Assembly: GCF_028464065.1 (NCBI RefSeq)
Contig: NZ_CP116808.1
Coordinates: forward strand, 248,001 to 312,000
Source: Saprospira sp. CCB-QB6
GTDB lineage: Bacteria > Bacteroidota > Bacteroidia > Chitinophagales > Saprospiraceae
Reading direction: 5' to 3'
DNA: 64,000 bases
A model generated the notes under the pieces. That model worked only from the letters and a program-made list of their open reading frames with translations, had not been told where the DNA came from and ran no database searches. The position numbers and the translations under genes are program-made. Positions 29,086-37,234 of this stretch are shown one piece after another. Numbering within the stretch: the first letter of the stretch is position 1; the number at the start of each line of letters is the position of its first letter.

Positions 29086-29232
29086 TTTTTGGGGCTGCCC
29101 CGCCCTTCGGGCGGGTCGGGCTATGTCGTGGCTCGCTGTCCGCTCGGCCCTGCGCGGGCATCGCCCGCTGGGTCTGGCCTAACGGCCACCACTTTCTATC
29201 CCTCAGCCTGCGGGCCTTCGGCCCTGTAGAAC
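29086..29232 (+). repeat. GC-rich modular element, copy 8 (type A)
   Basis: Starts 6 nt after the patatin gene's stop codon. The core is slightly diverged (GCTCGCTGTCCGCTCGGCCC); the variable hairpin is GCGGGC-ATC-GCCCGC. Confidence 0.87.
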
Positions 29233-29236
29233 GCCC

Positions 29237-29275
29237 AAAAAAAGCGCAGTTCCTTTAGTGGAACTGCGCTTTTTA
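29237..29275. terminator. Bidirectional intrinsic terminator
   Basis: AAAAGCGCAGTTCC-tttagt-GGAACTGCGCTTTT, between the convergent patatin and LRR genes; it touches the LRR stop codon. Confidence 0.9.
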
Positions 29276-30559
29276 CTAGTACTGAATGGCCGTGTAGGGC
29301 AGCATTTCTTTTAATGCTTGAATATCCTTTATCGGTATTTCTGTATTATTGAGATAAAGGCCAGAAAGCTGAGGCATATTGCCCAAGCAACTAGGCAATT
29401 CTTTGATTGGATTCCCTTGCAGCTCCAACAACCGCAAATTGGCCAATTGGTCCAAATTATCGGGAAGGCTTTCTATTTTATTCTTTTGTAAAGAAAGAAT
29501 TTGCAAACTCACAAGCTTCGTCAAAGTTTCCGAAAAACTAATAATGGCATTCTCTTCCAAATTGAGATTTTTTAGATTTTCTAAGCGCTCAATATTTTGG
29601 GGGACTTCTTCCAATAGGCCCTTTTTGAGGGAAAGCCGTTGAAGTACGGGCAAATCAGATTGAGCAAAATCTAAGGCTTTAAACTGCCCCTCATCTAATT
29701 CTAACTCCTCTAGCTTGGGAAGGCGCAAAAAGAAAGAAGGCAATTTTCCACCTCTAGATTGACTCAGGTATAAACGTCTCAATTTAGGCACCTCAAAACG
29801 CTCTTTTTCCGAAAGTTTCTCAAAATTGCAGCCCTCCCAATGCAGCTCTTCTAAAGCAGGTAAATAACAAGCCCATTCGGCCACAAAGACAGGATGTAAA
29901 GCTTGGCAATACCCCAAATTGAGATGGGTAATCTTTTCATTTCGGTAGAGGTCCATAGGGATTTGGTAAAGCGGGTTACCCGCCAAATCCAAATAGTAGA
30001 GCGATTGTAGTTGCCCCATATTTTTGGGTAAGCGCTGAATGCTATTATAGCCCAAATGTAGTTCCTCTAGCTTTTGCAGCTGGCTCAAGGTTTCAGGCAA
30101 ACGCCTAATCTGATTATCTCTAAGATCCAACACTCTAAGTTTAGTCAACTTCCCCAAATGCTTAGAAATATCCTTAATGCTATTATAACGCAAGCGCAAC
30201 TCCTCTAAATTAAAGAGCTTACCCACAATCTTAGGAATATCCGTCAACTGATTTTTTTCTAGTTGTAAGAGCTGTAAGTTCTCCAACTTAGCCACAGAAG
30301 CAGGCAACTTATGTAGGTTGTTATTTTGCAAATACAAACGCTGTAACTTATACAACTTACTGATTTCCTTAGGCAACTTTGTGATTCCCTGTGAACGAAG
30401 ATCCAAAATATAGACAAACTCTGGATTGGCTAATGCCTCCTCTAAGTTGCGATAAATTTGCGTTTGTTCTAACTCTTTATCCGATAACAAGTACTGTTGT
30501 GCAAAGCTGGGCAGGGCAAGTAACAAGAAGCCCAGACAAAGACCAATAATTTGATTCAT
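29276..30559 (-). CDS. Secreted leucine-rich-repeat protein
   Basis: 427 residues with a signal peptide (about 1-21, ending LPSFAQ). It then consists almost entirely of bacterial LRRs of about 23 residues (LxxLxLxxNxLxxLPxxIxxLxxL), for example LQRLYLQNNNLHKLPASVAK. I count about 15 repeats, with an irregular middle section around 225-300. LRRs bind other proteins; a surface or periplasmic binding role is likely. There is no T9SS tail, membrane segment or enzymatic domain. It is a single gene. Confidence 0.88.
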   Translation of the reverse strand: MNQIIGLCLGFLLLALPSFAQQYLLSDKELEQTQIYRNLEEALANPEFVYILDLRSQGITKLPKEISKLYKLQRLYLQNNNLHKLPASVAKLENLQLLQLEKNQLTDIPKIVGKLFNLEELRLRYNSIKDISKHLGKLTKLRVLDLRDNQIRRLPETLSQLQKLEELHLGYNSIQRLPKNMGQLQSLYYLDLAGNPLYQIPMDLYRNEKITHLNLGYCQALHPVFVAEWACYLPALEELHWEGCNFEKLSEKERFEVPKLRRLYLSQSRGGKLPSFFLRLPKLEELELDEGQFKALDFAQSDLPVLQRLSLKKGLLEEVPQNIERLENLKNLNLEENAIISFSETLTKLVSLQILSLQKNKIESLPDNLDQLANLRLLELQGNPIKELPSCLGNMPQLSGLYLNNTEIPIKDIQALKEMLPYTAIQY

Positions 30560-30965
30560 AAAATCCTGATTAGCATTTTTAAATGGAAGCGACTTCCTGC
30601 TTTTTTATAGGTACTAAAGAGGGGAATATAGGGAGAGGAATAGCTTAAAAGAAAGCCTTTTTTTAGGAAAAGACAAGCGGAAGACCAATAGTTTTTTAAG
30701 GAAATCTAAATAAAAACACTCATTTGTTAAGCTTCTTTCCTTCTAAACAGGCCTACTAAAGGCTCTCTAGCAATCTGCAGCAGTGCTGCGGCAAAACAAC
30801 AACAAGCCCTTTAGGGTGTCGCTCAACGACTAGGGGGAGCAACCACCACATTATTATCTTTAGCGAAGGCTCCAAAAAATCTCTAAAAATTTCCTAAAAA
30901 GCAGCTTGATTTTGTCCTTTAACAGAAAAAATTTAGCTTTCGGAATTGCGTTTTTTAAAACAATA
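30560..30965. other. Intergenic region, divergent promoters, no gene seen
   Basis: The region between the divergent LRR and pepP genes holds small palindromes (GGAAGTCGCTTCC near 30587 and GCAGCAGTGCTGC near 30777) and a TATCTTTA octamer at 30855-30862. I see no open frame of note. Confidence 0.4.
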
Positions 30966-32264
30966 ATGATGAAACGATACCAAGATATTCCCGCAGCGCT
31001 TTTTCAATTGAATCGCCAGCGGTTTATGCAAAAAATGAAGCCCAACAGCATCGCCATTTTCCATGCAGCAGATTTATTGCCTCGCAATGGCGACTGTTTT
31101 TTCCCCTTTAGACAGGATAGCGACCTTTTTTACCTTTCTGGTTTAGACCAAGAAGAGGTGGTCTTGGTCCTCTACCCCAATTGCCCTAAAGGAAAGGCTT
31201 TTGAAGAGGTCATTTTTACCAAAAAGACCAGCGAATATATTAAAATCTGGGAAGGCTATAAGTATACTAAAGAAGATGCCGCCCAGACGTCGGGAGTTTC
31301 TACTGTAGCTTGGTTAGACAGTATGCCAGCCCTACTCAATGAGATGATTTTGTTGGCCGATACAATTTATGTAAACGGCAATGAAAATGATCGAGCCGCT
31401 TCTGAAGTGCCCAATCGCAATCAGCGCAAAGCTTTAGAATTGAAGCAGCAGTATTCGGCCCATGAATTTTTGCGTGCACAACCCATTCTGAAAGAATTGC
31501 GCATGCAGAAAACGGAGGAAGAAGTCAAATTGATGCGCGAAGCTTGTGAAATTACGAATCGTGCTTTTCGCAGAGTATTGCAAACAACTCGTCCTGGCCT
31601 AAAAGAATATGAGGTAGAGGCCGAAATCATGCATGAATTTATTCGTTCTGGCGCCTCTGGACATGCCTATTCGCCCATTATTGCATCGGGCCCAGCCGCT
31701 TGCATTTTGCACTATAATGACAATAATGCCATTTTACAAGATGGCGACTTGATGTTGATGGATTTTGGGGCAGAATATGGCAATTATGCAGCAGATTTAT
31801 CCCGTACTATTCCGGTAAATGGCCGTTTCACTGATCGCCAAAAGGCAGTTTATGAAGCCGTTTTGCGCGTAAAACAGGAAGCACAACAATTGCTTCGCCC
31901 AGGCAATAATTTGACAGATTACCATCAAGAAGTTGGGCACATCATGGAGCTAGAACTCATTGGTTTGGGCTTGCTTAGCAAAGAAGAAGTGGCCCAGCAA
32001 AACCCTGCACTCCCCGCCTATAAGAAATATTTTATGCACGGCACTTCACATCACCTTGGCTTGGATGTACATGATTTGGGCCACCGTTATGTAGAGTTCA
32101 AGGAGGGTATGGTCTTCACTTGCGAACCCGGCATTTATATCCCTGAAGAGGGCTTGGGGGTACGCATCGAAGATGATTTGCTCATCACAGCAAATGGTGT
32201 AGACAACCTCATGGGACAAATTCCAATTGAGGTGGAAGAAATCGAAAGCTTGATGAATGCTTAG
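30966..32264 (+). CDS. pepP: Xaa-Pro aminopeptidase (M24B)
   Basis: 432 residues from the ATG at 30966. An upstream TTG at 30906 is open but gives an unlikely extension. The N-terminal AMP_N-type domain is followed by the pita-bread metallopeptidase fold. Metal ligands are visible: Asp in MDFGAEYGNYAADLSR (two), His in HGTSHHLGLDVHD, Glu in TCEPGIY and Glu in VRIEDD. It removes N-terminal residues before proline from peptides, probably in the cytoplasm. The length fits the PepP/PepQ group. It is a single gene followed by a terminator. Confidence 0.93.
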   Translation: MMKRYQDIPAALFQLNRQRFMQKMKPNSIAIFHAADLLPRNGDCFFPFRQDSDLFYLSGLDQEEVVLVLYPNCPKGKAFEEVIFTKKTSEYIKIWEGYKYTKEDAAQTSGVSTVAWLDSMPALLNEMILLADTIYVNGNENDRAASEVPNRNQRKALELKQQYSAHEFLRAQPILKELRMQKTEEEVKLMREACEITNRAFRRVLQTTRPGLKEYEVEAEIMHEFIRSGASGHAYSPIIASGPAACILHYNDNNAILQDGDLMLMDFGAEYGNYAADLSRTIPVNGRFTDRQKAVYEAVLRVKQEAQQLLRPGNNLTDYHQEVGHIMELELIGLGLLSKEEVAQQNPALPAYKKYFMHGTSHHLGLDVHDLGHRYVEFKEGMVFTCEPGIYIPEEGLGVRIEDDLLITANGVDNLMGQIPIEVEEIESLMNA

Positions 32265-32280
32265 GCTTTTCTCCAAATAG

Positions 32281-32316
32281 ACAATGCCCGCTACAATTAA
32301 GTAGTGGGCATTTTTT
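32281..32316 (+). terminator. Intrinsic terminator
   Basis: AATGCCCGCTAC-aatta-GTAGTGGGCATT with a T6 tail, 17 nt after the pepP stop. Confidence 0.88.
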
Positions 32317-32317
32317 G

Positions 32318-32500
32318 TTTTGGGGCCTCCGCAGCAAAGCTGCGGCGCTACGTTCCGCAGCTCGCTATTACTTGCTTCGCTGCGTCGGCTCCCCGTTGGT
32401 CGGGTCGCTCGGCCCTGCGCGGGCTGCGCCCGCTTGGTCTGGCCTGACGGCCACTGCTGCACATCGCTAGGCTGTTTGGCCTTCGGCCATGGGCCTGTAG
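32318..32500 (+). repeat. GC-rich modular element, copy 9a (type B, long form)
   Basis: The core is split: after GCTCGCTATT there are about 38 extra bases (ACTTGCTTCGCTGCGTCGGC...GGTCGGGT) before CGCTCGGCCC resumes. The same extra module occurs in copy 16. It ends in GGCCTGTAGGATG, which pairs with the start of copy 9b. Confidence 0.88.
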
Positions 32501-32526
32501 GATGAAACCTACAGCTATATATCCAT

Positions 32527-32673
32527 CCTACAGGCCCGAAGGGCCGCAGGCTGAGGGGCTGTAGCAGGGCCGCCGAAGGCGGCAGACCAAGGCGGCTTGC
32601 CGCCGCAGGGCCGAGCAGACCTGCGAGCTGCGAAATGGCCCGACCCGAGCAAAGCGAGGGGCAGCCCCAAAAA
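32527..32673 (-). repeat. GC-rich modular element, copy 9b (reverse, type A)
   Basis: Head-to-head with copy 9a. The arms GGCCTGTAGGATG (32492-32504) and CATCCTACAGGCC (32523-32535) are perfect inverted repeats around a degenerate GGTT-AACC-type palindrome (32495-32514). Confidence 0.87.
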
Positions 32674-32803
32674 TTGTAAAATCAGAATTTGGCCAATAGT
32701 CGCATAAAGACAAGAAAGAGCACACACAATTTTTTAAATAAACTCCATTTTTAGCTTCAAAAAAAACAAGCTGCTCCAATATTTCAATTTTAAGCGCGCC
32801 TAG

Positions 32804-33314
32804 CTAATTTGTAGTAGGGTAAGTCCAGAAAAAAAAGATAGGGCCTTATACAGCCTCCCCAAGCTAATTGTAATTTGCAGATTAGCTCTGGGAAATTCCC
32901 CACGTCAATTGTAATCCGCAAATTAGCTCTGGGATTTTCCCAACGCCAATTGTAATCTGCAAATTAGCTCCGGGATTTTCCCAACGCCAATTGTAATCTG
33001 CAAATTAGCTCCGGGATTTTCCCAACGCCAATTGTAATCCGCAAATTAGCTCCGGGAAATTCCCAACGCTAATTGTAATCCGCAAATTAGCTCTGGGAAA
33101 TTCCCAACGCCAATTGTAATCCGCAAATTAGCTGGGGGGAATTCCCCACGTTAATTGTAATCCGCAAATTAGCTGGGGGGAATTCCCCACGTTAATTGTA
33201 ATCCGCAAATTAGCTGGGGGGAATTCCCCACGTTAATTGTAATCCGCAAATTAGCTGGGGGAGGGTCCAGAAAGCCCTATCTTTTTTTTCTGAGCTCCCC
33301 CTACTGTAATTTAC
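32804..33314. repeat. 41-bp tandem array bounded by ~40-bp inverted repeats
   Basis: Ten units of 41 bp start at 32866, 32907, 32948, 32989, 33030, 33071, 33112, 33153, 33194 and 33235 (the last partial). Each begins AATTGTAAT and contains GCAAATTAGCT and a small palindrome (GGGAAATTCCC or GGGGAATTCCCC). Outer arms at 32804-32844 and 33273-33314 are inverted copies sharing GCCCTATCTTTTTTTTCT with few mismatches beyond. It lies between the convergent pepP and outer-membrane genes. No gene is seen in 32674-33361. Confidence 0.9.
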
Positions 33315-33361
33315 AAACAGCCGCTTAGCGACCAAATTTGCAAGTTGGGTCTTTTTAGGAC

Positions 33362-34177
33362 CTAATGTTTCTCCTTAGGCTCCCAAATTAGGCGAATAAA
33401 TAGGCCCAATCCTTCCTCTTTTCGATGAACGGGCACCGAAGCCAAAACCCCAATAATGAGCTGCTCACTAAAGGCCACCCTCATTTGGGGACGAATATGC
33501 ATACTAAATCCTTCTGCATCAAACTCCTTATTGAATTCTATGCCCACAAAGTTGCGGCTATTATTAGCCATATAATGAATACTCGTATTGATGGCGTAGC
33601 CACTAGAGAAATGTCCTGTTGCAAACTCTTGCTCAAAGCTAGGACCTGTATAGATTAGGCTATGAAAGTTGCGGTTCCATCTTTTGGCAACCACCAAAAA
33701 GGGATCATAGCGATTGCCCTTAATTAAAGGGCGGCCAAACTGATTAAAATTGGAAAACATAAACTCATTGATATAGCCAATAGCCATAGAAGTAGCCTGC
33801 TTTTCAGAGACAAAAAAGGACCATTGGGCCGCCAATTTGAGTCCGTGCAATTGGTGCCCAGGCATAGAGTCTCTTTCGGTCCCATTCAAGGGAGAGTAAA
33901 AGGTAAAAGGCAGTTCGACCTCTAGCCCTAGACGATCGATCGGGGCCCATTCGTACTCAATTAGGGTTTCATAGGCATCGTACTTTTGCCGATCACTAAT
34001 TCCAAAACCTAAGTTCCATTCTCTTTCGCCTTTACGAGCGCCCAAGTCTCGGATCAAATCAATATAAAGCGGTTCGGCATGTTCTACTTTTGCTTTTGGC
34101 TTAGCCTCTTCTTGGGCATAAGCTTGCTGTTGTTGCCCCCAAAGCAAGAGGAGCAACAATATCTTTAGATATTTCAT
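33362..34177 (-). CDS. Probable outer-membrane beta-barrel protein
   Basis: 271 residues with a signal peptide (ending AYAQ, about residue 22). Then comes HAEPLYIDLIRDLGARKGER, a motif I associate with a conserved family of unassigned bacterial proteins. The rest is alternating amphipathic strands (ALIEYEWAPIDRLGLEVELP-like, LIYTGPSFEQEFATGHFSSG), typical of an 8-12-strand barrel. No plug, TonB box or enzyme motif is seen. It may be a small porin; the substrate is unknown. Confidence 0.75.
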   Translation of the reverse strand: MKYLKILLLLLLWGQQQQAYAQEEAKPKAKVEHAEPLYIDLIRDLGARKGEREWNLGFGISDRQKYDAYETLIEYEWAPIDRLGLEVELPFTFYSPLNGTERDSMPGHQLHGLKLAAQWSFFVSEKQATSMAIGYINEFMFSNFNQFGRPLIKGNRYDPFLVVAKRWNRNFHSLIYTGPSFEQEFATGHFSSGYAINTSIHYMANNSRNFVGIEFNKEFDAEGFSMHIRPQMRVAFSEQLIIGVLASVPVHRKEEGLGLFIRLIWEPKEKH

Positions 34178-34245
34178 ACAAATTTAGTTTTAGCTTGGCC
34201 TTAAAAGGGCCAAGAAATCATAAAATGGGCCCTCGCCCGATTCAA

Positions 34246-34647
34246 CTAAATCTGTACTTCTGGTGGTGGACTAAATATGCGCAAAGCCCCTTGGGCCAAT
34301 GGCGCTTTGTAGAGAAGAAAATGGGTATTGGAAAGAGGAAAGATAGAAAGGGGGCAATAAGCCAAGGAACAATAGAGCTCCATCACTAAAAAATCATCTA
34401 GCTGTATTCGCTTTTGCAAATTCGTTTCCTCCCTTTCATTATCATCATATTCGGCAATAGCATCCTCATAGCCTAGGATTTTCTCCAAGACGATCTCAAT
34501 GATACTCTCCTGATCATTGACACTAAGGTCTTCTTTGTTGTTATAAGTATAAAAATCAACGCTATCTACACTGATATTCAGCAGATAAAGACTCATCAAA
34601 CAACAAAAAACCTTAGTCCATAGACTATTACTTAGGCCGTTTATCAT
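34246..34647 (-). CDS. Small hypothetical membrane or exported protein
   Basis: 133 residues from the ATG at 34647 (MINGLSNSLWTKVFCCLMSL); an upstream in-frame start at 34689 would add 14 unlikely residues. One hydrophobic segment at about 9-25 is followed by an acidic stretch, then ESIIEIVLEKILGYEDAIAE (about 48-67) and DDNEREETNLQK. Short Bacteroidota proteins with this layout are common but unassigned. It sits just upstream of the barrel gene on the same strand, so the two may be co-transcribed. Confidence 0.6.
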   Translation of the reverse strand: MINGLSNSLWTKVFCCLMSLYLLNISVDSVDFYTYNNKEDLSVNDQESIIEIVLEKILGYEDAIAEYDDNEREETNLQKRIQLDDFLVMELYCSLAYCPLSIFPLSNTHFLLYKAPLAQGALRIFSPPPEVQI

Positions 34648-34747
34648 GCTGCTAAGATAGTTTTTTTTAGCGCAAAAAGCGTTAAGCAAGTTTTAAGAGG
34701 GGCTCTGCCATTAACTCCTTTGTCATTTCGAAGCTGCTAATTATTAG

Positions 34748-34890
34748 GGGCCTCCCGCCTGCGGCAGGCGCTACGCTCCGCAGCTCGCTATTCGCTCGGC
34801 CCTGCGCAAAAAACAAGTTTTTGCTTGGTCTGCGGCTGCGCCGCACTGCTGCACATCGCTAGGCCTGCGGCCCTTCGGGCCTGTAGGATG
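34748..34890 (+). repeat. GC-rich modular element, copy 10 (type B)
   Basis: The variable hairpin is the A/T form AAAAAC-AAG-TTTTTG, as in copy 1. It ends GGGCCTGTAGGATGG. Confidence 0.87.
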
Positions 34891-34959
34891 GATATATAGC
34901 CCTGCGGCTTGAAACTCTTATGGAATAACTCTAGGAATAAAATCTTGGACCTACAAACA

Positions 34960-34991
34960 AAAAAGCGCCTTCTGATCAGAAGGCGCTTTTT
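34960..34991. terminator. Bidirectional intrinsic terminator
   Basis: AAAAAGCGCCTTCTGATCAG / CTGATCAGAAGGCGCTTTTT, self-complementary. On the minus strand it follows the 286-residue lipoprotein gene. Confidence 0.88.
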
Positions 34992-35011
34992 GCATGGCAT
35001 CCAAGGAAAGC

Positions 35012-35872
35012 TTAATGAACAAAAGCTTTTAATCCCCGCAAGCCCATATCTACTACAGATTCTGGATTATTGGGCCCTACATCCCATTTTCCATTGCCAT
35101 TAAGATCTTCCCACTCAAAGCTTTTGTTGGTCGACAGGCTCATGTTGATTTCAATATCTTCAGTTTCATTGCCCGTGATGCTCAGAATTTGGTCCAATTG
35201 GCCCGTGACTACACAGCTACCAGCCGGAATAGGCGAGCTGGCCGCCAAAGGGTTGGGCACGGTGGTCCCTGCCGCTTGACCAGAAGTTAAATTAAAGGGC
35301 GTTTCAAAGGCCCAAAAGCCCTGCAACTTATTGGCATGAACCGCCAAAGATTGTTGGTCCACCACCACCGTATCGATATAGGTATTGTAACCCACAAAGC
35401 TAGCCAAACGGCCAGTAAAAGCCTGGTTGTTATAATAGAACGCTACCCCATAATTCTGATAAGACAAAGAAAGACGGAGCCACTCATAGTTTCCCACTGG
35501 AAATTGAGAAATAGGGACCTCCAAAAAGATATCCCCAGAAGAAGTAACTTTCCGCTGCGAGAAATCGATAGCTTGGTCGCCCCCAGTAGTCACTTCTGGA
35601 GCATGATACAAAACCGCTCCATCGCCCAATTGGGTATAAGCAGAGGGAGCCAACTCCAAATAATGGGCAGTAATCTCGTAAAAATCGGGATCTTGGCCCG
35701 CATGCCCTGCGGGCATGGCTGCAGCTTGGCCCAGATTATCTAGCCGCTCTTGACTAGGATTTACCGAAATGCGAAAAATTACTTTGGCCTCTTCCGTCTG
35801 AGGAGAGGGCTCTTCTTTTTTGCAGGCCCAAAGCAAGGGCAAGGTAGCAAACAACAACAGAAATTTGTTCAT
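35012..35872 (-). CDS. Hypothetical lipoprotein with EF-hand-like loop
   Basis: 286 residues, lipobox LWAC (Cys 17). It is mostly beta-rich (LFLEVPISQFPVGNYEWLRL-like strands). Near the C-terminus DLNGNGKWDVGPNNPESVVD resembles a Ca2+-binding EF-hand or dockerin-like loop. It is probably an envelope lipoprotein that binds calcium, which is inference. A single gene with a terminator after the stop codon. Confidence 0.8.
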   Translation of the reverse strand: MNKFLLLFATLPLLWACKKEEPSPQTEEAKVIFRISVNPSQERLDNLGQAAAMPAGHAGQDPDFYEITAHYLELAPSAYTQLGDGAVLYHAPEVTTGGDQAIDFSQRKVTSSGDIFLEVPISQFPVGNYEWLRLSLSYQNYGVAFYYNNQAFTGRLASFVGYNTYIDTVVVDQQSLAVHANKLQGFWAFETPFNLTSGQAAGTTVPNPLAASSPIPAGSCVVTGQLDQILSITGNETEDIEINMSLSTNKSFEWEDLNGNGKWDVGPNNPESVVDMGLRGLKAFVH

Positions 35873-35910
35873 TAGCGATTTAGTTTAAAGCATAGAGAAT
35901 GGTCCAAATG

Positions 35911-36075
35911 ACCCAGCGCTGCGGAGGACCTTTTTTCGGTAGGTTAAAACCCACCGCAACAATGGCATCGCTCTGCGATAATTTATGAAATGAGGGTTAA
36001 AACCCTCATAGATTTAAGCCGCGCAGCATAGCGGCGGCCGAGCTAGCCTTCGGCTAGCCGGCCGCGGGCCCCAAA
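35911..36075 (-). repeat. GC element copy 11 with palindromic composite (mirror of copy 5)
   Basis: On the minus strand it reads like copy 5: a type C start (GGGGCCCGCGGCCG), then ATGAGGGTTTTAACCCTCAT (35990-36009), hairpin ATCGC-AGA-GCGAT, palindrome CGGTGGGTTTTAACCTACCG (35937-35956), and the end GCAGCGCTGGG. The middle hairpin differs from copy 5 and from 17.9 kb but remains paired. Confidence 0.82.
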
Positions 36076-36086
36076 TCCTAATTGTC

Positions 36087-37154
36087 CTAGCCCTTATATT
36101 TGGCCAAGGTAAAGCCAAAAGTAGAGCCCACACCTAAGCGGCTGCGCACGTTAATCGTCTGTTGATGCGCCTCCACAATATGTTTGACGATAGAAAGGCC
36201 TAGGCCCGTGCCCCCCTCATGTCGAGAGCGGCCCTTGTCTACCCGATAAAAACGCTCGAAGAGGCGGGGCAAATGCTCTTGGGCGATGCCCTTACCCGTG
36301 TCGGAAATCTCGATCAGAACATTTTGGTCCAAATCGTAAAAGCCGATGAGGGTATGGCCTTTGGGGCGGCCGTATTTGATCGAATTGGAGACCAAATTGA
36401 CCAAAACCTGTCGAATCATTTCGCGGTCGGCCTGTACAATATAAGGTTTTTTGGCCGTCTCCTTAAAGCGCAAATCAATCTGCTTTTTCTCTGCGCTAAT
36501 TTCCATGCTTTCTACTACTTCCTGGGCCAACTCCTGAATATCAAAGGATTGCATTTCAAGTTCTACGGCGCTAGACTCAAATTTAGAAATCTGATTGAGT
36601 TCTTGGACAATTTCCGCAATGCGCTCCACATTATCAATGGCTCGTTGCAGGTATTTATCGCGAATCATTTCATCCTCCAAACCGCCATCGGCCAAGGTAT
36701 ACAAATAGCCCTGCATATTGAAGATAGGCGTTTTGAGTTCATGCGAAACATTATCAATGAACTCGCGGCGATATTGCTCCATTTTTTTGAGATAGCGAAT
36801 TTCTTGGGTCCAGTCCTTGGCCCATTCGGTCACCTCCTTTTCTACCCGATCAATGATATGATTGCGCATATCGATATTTAACGGCTTACTCGATTTGGGC
36901 GCTTTTAGGCTGTGAATCGACTTATAGATCAGTTTCACTTTGTTATAGATAAACTTGCGCAAAGCCCGATGGCTAGCGTAATAGCCCGTACCCAAAAAGA
37001 TCAGGAAAGCGGGCAGAAGCAACCACCAACTGAGCAGGCTGGGAAAAATCAGCTTGAGCAAAAAAAGTCCAACCAAGGCGGGAAGGCTAGCCTGCAAAGC
37101 CGTAAGAAAGGCTAATAATTGCGGCGTAGGATTTTTTGGCGCCAAAAACAACAT
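36087..37154 (-). CDS. Sensor histidine kinase (PhoR-like)
   Basis: 355 residues from the ATG at 37154; an in-frame TTG at 37172 is possible. Two N-terminal membrane helices (about 13-60) have almost no loop between them, so there is no large periplasmic sensor. The HisKA H-box is FIDNVSHELKTP (His 138), the N-box VNLVSNSIKYG (about 252-262), G1 DTGKGI and G2 GTGLGLSIVKH. It phosphorylates the response regulator encoded just upstream. The signal may be membrane- or protein-borne. Similar pairs respond to phosphate, but nothing here proves that. Confidence 0.92.
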   Translation of the reverse strand: MLFLAPKNPTPQLLAFLTALQASLPALVGLFLLKLIFPSLLSWWLLLPAFLIFLGTGYYASHRALRKFIYNKVKLIYKSIHSLKAPKSSKPLNIDMRNHIIDRVEKEVTEWAKDWTQEIRYLKKMEQYRREFIDNVSHELKTPIFNMQGYLYTLADGGLEDEMIRDKYLQRAIDNVERIAEIVQELNQISKFESSAVELEMQSFDIQELAQEVVESMEISAEKKQIDLRFKETAKKPYIVQADREMIRQVLVNLVSNSIKYGRPKGHTLIGFYDLDQNVLIEISDTGKGIAQEHLPRLFERFYRVDKGRSRHEGGTGLGLSIVKHIVEAHQQTINVRSRLGVGSTFGFTLAKYKG

Positions 37155-37179
37155 AGGGTCAAAATTTAACAAAAAGGCA

Positions 37180-37217
37180 AAAAAAGAGGAGAGTTACCTA
37201 AGCGCCTCTCCTCTTTT
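37180..37217 (-). terminator. Hairpin with T-tract between response regulator and kinase genes
   Basis: On the minus strand, AAAAGAGGAGAG and CTCTCCTCTTTTTTT pair around an 11-nt loop, followed by a T7 run. It lies in the 80-nt gap of an otherwise contiguous two-gene unit, so it may attenuate kinase expression. Confidence 0.75.
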
Positions 37218-37234
37218 GTTTATTGTTCTATAAC

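Noticed and set aside
28904-29161. Reverse frame overlapping the patatin gene end
   Set aside because: Composed of antisense patatin sequence and GC-element translation.
32866-33260. 41-bp array as a CRISPR array
   Set aside because: The whole period is conserved; nothing behaves as a variable spacer.
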